From contig JAIVHQ010000207.1 in the NCBI GenBank assembly GCA_020200995.1, forward strand, positions 1 through 24,590: a DNA stretch of 24,590 bases, in the 5' to 3' direction. The notes beneath the pieces are model-generated. The model saw only the letters and a program-made list of their open reading frames with translations, was not told where the DNA came from and did no database searches. A program made the translations under genes and the position numbers. This stretch comes from Flavobacteriales bacterium. Lineage in GTDB: Bacteria > Bacteroidota > Bacteroidia > Flavobacteriales_D > Cryomorphaceae. This document shows, piece by piece, positions 23,501 to 24,590 of this stretch. Position 1 is the first letter of the stretch, and each line of letters opens with the position of its first letter.

Positions 23501-23939
23501 AGGTAAATGGCACAGGTTGGAGCTCTTCAACACGTTGCGAAATACTCGCGAGTAGCAAGCGGGGATCACCTTTCGAAATATCGGCCTGCCTTCTGAGCTG
23601 CAGGGTGTTGAGGAGCTTGTCGCTCACTTCGGGAAAATGCTTTCCGATGATTTCGGAAGCCTCATCGTGAGAGATTACCTTTCCGAGTCTGAAAAGTTTG
23701 AGCGCGGGAACGGCGATGTAGCGCACGAAAAGGGCAACGAATCCAACCACCAGGGTGAAGAACATCCCGGTGCGCACCCCGACTGAAAATTGGCCAAAGT
23801 ATTCCAAAATTACGGACACCAAAAAGGCTGCCAGACCGATGGCCAAAAAGTACAGTGCACCGCGAATCATTTCGTTGCGGTAGTACTTTCGGATAAATCC
23901 GTCAAGCTTTTCAATTAGCGCTTCATAGGTACTCGGCAT
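20598..23939 (-). CDS. DUF4175 family membrane protein with long coiled coil
   Basis: This is a very large (1113 aa) uncharacterised envelope protein. Three hydrophobic helices lie at about 26-46, 56-78 and 158-178, leaving a large region from 179 on. That region starts with beta-rich, Ig-like segments (about 190-485; PNYINKTDETLQNTGNL, VYFGGAVSDDYGLTALVFHY, DRLDYYFEVWDNDGVNG). A highly charged E/K/Q-rich coiled coil follows (about 490-775), then a helical part (785-905), a Gly/Met/Pro-rich low-complexity linker (about 915-975), and a final helical region ending PPDMKPYYKERVNEYFLNFES. The order matches Bacteroidota DUF4175 proteins. No catalytic motif is visible. A structural or scaffold role in the envelope is inference. 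It is preceded 38 nt upstream by the methyltransferase gene and heads the run to the ATPase and ybeY. Confidence 0.88.
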   Translation of the reverse strand: MPSTYEALIEKLDGFIRKYYRNEMIRGALYFLAIGLAAFLVSVILEYFGQFSVGVRTGMFFTLVVGFVALFVRYIAVPALKLFRLGKVISHDEASEIIGKHFPEVSDKLLNTLQLRRQADISKGDPRLLLASISQRVEELQPVPFTSAVNFGENKKYLKYVLPPLVLMAILLAVAPAILTEGTQRLVTYNVDYIPEAPFSFSIENEKLETPLNSNFTLKVQAEGLYVPSEMSISVDGKMFRLRNDGSGKFSHTFRNVRNEVPFRLTSEGYFSDKHTLKVLPTPSIIDFGVKLTYPNYINKTDETLQNTGNLKVPEGTEIYWNFNTENAENLFMSFADTSVVLKNRNNNTFDIRRKAVSPERYRLAAINSLVGGRDTLSYRIDVIKDGYPKIRVNTQPDSTDNRRVYFGGAVSDDYGLTALVFHYKISRAVGSEEAFRENLTLGSKPAQEFFHYADFEKHSLKPGDRLDYYFEVWDNDGVNGRKSSRSDKQTYKAPSKDELKKDRKQSSEAIKDQLEKSIKEAAEIKKELKELNKDLLQNKEMGWQEKKRIEDLLKKQKNLQQQVEQSRDKNKNKQQQQERYLEQSESIMEKQRQLEKLFDELMSDEMKEMFEKMEELMEQLDQNKIREELEKMEMSQEELEKELDRTLEIFKQMEFEAEFEQAMQKLDELAEKQEELSEESLDKDADKEALKDKQEELKEEFDKLKEDLKDLEEKNKELERPNDLADTEKEQEEVSEEMEKSSEELDKNKQKKASESQKGAAEKMKEMSQKMKSAMDAGAQEGASEDMDALRALLENIIQLSFDQEDIMEELRVIERDDPRYTALGREQRKLKDDAKMVEDSLFALSKRVVQIEQIVNEEIATINRSIKASLEEIGERSTASATMRQQYAMTSFNNLALLLDEALQQMQMQMANKMPGTGNCENPGGAGSKPSKGKMSKMQEEMGKKLEEMQKALEKGEKPGGEKPGMGSQGMSKEIAKMAAEQAALREEIQKRAQQLNERGKGEGKGLEDIARDMEKTEEDLVNMDITRETLKRQQDILTRLLESEKAEREREYEEERQSERPGEYKISNPEKYLEYNRRKAKEIELLRTVPPDMKPYYKERVNEYFLNFES

Positions 23940-23977
23940 ATTCTACTCTATCTTCGTTTAGTCAGCAATCTGCTAAG

Positions 23978-24590
23978 TTAGCGATTGTTCGCCTTCTTTG
24001 GTGCCCGGGCAATGAGAAAATTGCTCAGAGCCAGCACACGTCCATCATCTGTATTAACGCCGAGAGTGCCGCCTTCGTTGTAATTGAGGCCAGATTTTTC
24101 GCAGAGTTTAATCATGTCATCGAGCGTTACCGCCGGCGAGTAGGTGTTGAGCACCAAAAATCCGCCGGGCTCAAGTAAAGCGGTGGCAGTGTTGATAAGC
24201 CCCTCAAGTTTGTCTTCAAGCCGCCATTTGGCGCCGCCCTTGGCCCGACCAAATACAGGCGGATCCATGGATATGCCGCGGTATTTGCTCCCGCGTTTCA
24301 CTTCCCTTTCGGCAAATTTGACGGCATCATCGCACACCCAGTGCACCGAATCTATGCCCGATGCCTCGGCGTTTTGGGCCGCGCGGTTCACCACCGATTT
24401 TGATGCCTCCACGTGGTACACATCCGCACCGGCGGCAGCTGCGGTGAGGCTTGCAGCCCCGGTGTATGCGAAGAGATTGAGGTATTTGGCCCCCGGCTTC
24501 AGCGCTTTTTGCAAAAAAGACCAGTGGCGTTCCTGCTCGGGAAAAATGCCTATGTGCTTAAACGGCCCGGCCTTGCAGATAGCTTTCCAC
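23978..24590 (-). CDS. RlmI-like SAM-dependent methyltransferase (partial, N-terminus outside window)
   Basis: The last 204 residues of a methyltransferase are seen; the frame runs open to the end of the window, so a TTG at 24514 is not the true start. SAM motif I is LNLFAYTGAASLTAAAAGA, an acidic motif II follows in VYHVEASKS, and the catalytic-type DPPVFGRAKGGAKW corresponds to the DPPxF motif of 23S rRNA cytosine/guanine methyltransferases such as RlmI and RlmL. This suggests methylation of an RNA base, but the exact target is unknown. It is on the same strand as the DUF4175 gene and may share its transcript, as no promoter motif is seen in the 38-nt gap. Confidence 0.85.
   Translation of the reverse strand, partial: WKAICKAGPFKHIGIFPEQERHWSFLQKALKPGAKYLNLFAYTGAASLTAAAAGADVYHVEASKSVVNRAAQNAEASGIDSVHWVCDDAVKFAEREVKRGSKYRGISMDPPVFGRAKGGAKWRLEDKLEGLINTATALLEPGGFLVLNTYSPAVTLDDMIKLCEKSGLNYNEGGTLGVNTDDGRVLALSNFLIARAPKKANNR

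Overview
The window looks like a chromosome segment from a member of the Bacteroidota, most likely of the Flavobacteriales. The evidence is a type IX secretion C-terminal sorting domain on the first protein, six copies of the Bacteroidota -7 promoter hexamer-like motif TAnnTTTG placed just upstream of genes, near absence of Shine-Dalgarno sequences, and families typical of the phylum: a DUF4175 membrane protein, a LytTR regulator paired with a soluble HisKA_2 kinase, a YfiR-like/TPR/SpoIIE cassette, and a YwqK/MORN_2 repeat protein. There is no sign of phage, insertion sequence, CRISPR array or RNA gene. The genes look like ordinary chromosomal housekeeping and signalling genes.

Layout. Positions 1-1805 (+): the 3' part of a secreted adhesin made of tandem, almost identical fasciclin domains and ending in a T9SS sorting domain. 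The reading frame is broken by an exact 23-nt deletion in one repeat copy. A strong intrinsic terminator follows at 1829-1860. 1947-2786 (+): a tandem-domain universal stress protein. 6071-2812 (-): a tight three-gene operon encoding a YfiR-like periplasmic protein, a periplasmic TPR protein, and a membrane HAMP/SpoIIE PP2C phosphatase. 6723-6229 (-): ferritin, divergent from RNase R at 6875-9025 (+). 11302-9070 (-): a soluble PAS-PAS histidine kinase followed by its LytTR response regulator. 12969-11461 (-): an exported protein of about 19 MORN_2/YwqK repeats. 12970-13471: the largest gene-free stretch, carrying two divergent promoters. 13472-13903 (+): ribose-5-phosphate isomerase B. 16721-13916 (-): an ALDH7-type aldehyde dehydrogenase overlapping a thioredoxin-like lipoprotein gene. 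24590-16879 (-): a long, tightly packed run of an RlmI-like methyltransferase (cut by the window end), DUF4175 protein, RsbW-like ATPase, YbeY, MnmG and a zinc-ribbon methyltransferase.

Functionally the last run groups rRNA maturation (YbeY), tRNA wobble modification (MnmG) and methyltransferases with an envelope protein and an anti-sigma-like kinase. The most notable non-coding signal is a pair of parS-like 16-mers (17764-17779 and 17789-17804) inside the first codons of the methyltransferase gene next to mnmG. One is identical to the classical ParB-binding sequence, which suggests that the segment is near the chromosome origin. The strongest candidate for an undescribed system is the YfiR-like/TPR/SpoIIE operon. 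There the usual YfiR output, a diguanylate cyclase, appears to be replaced by a PP2C phosphatase.
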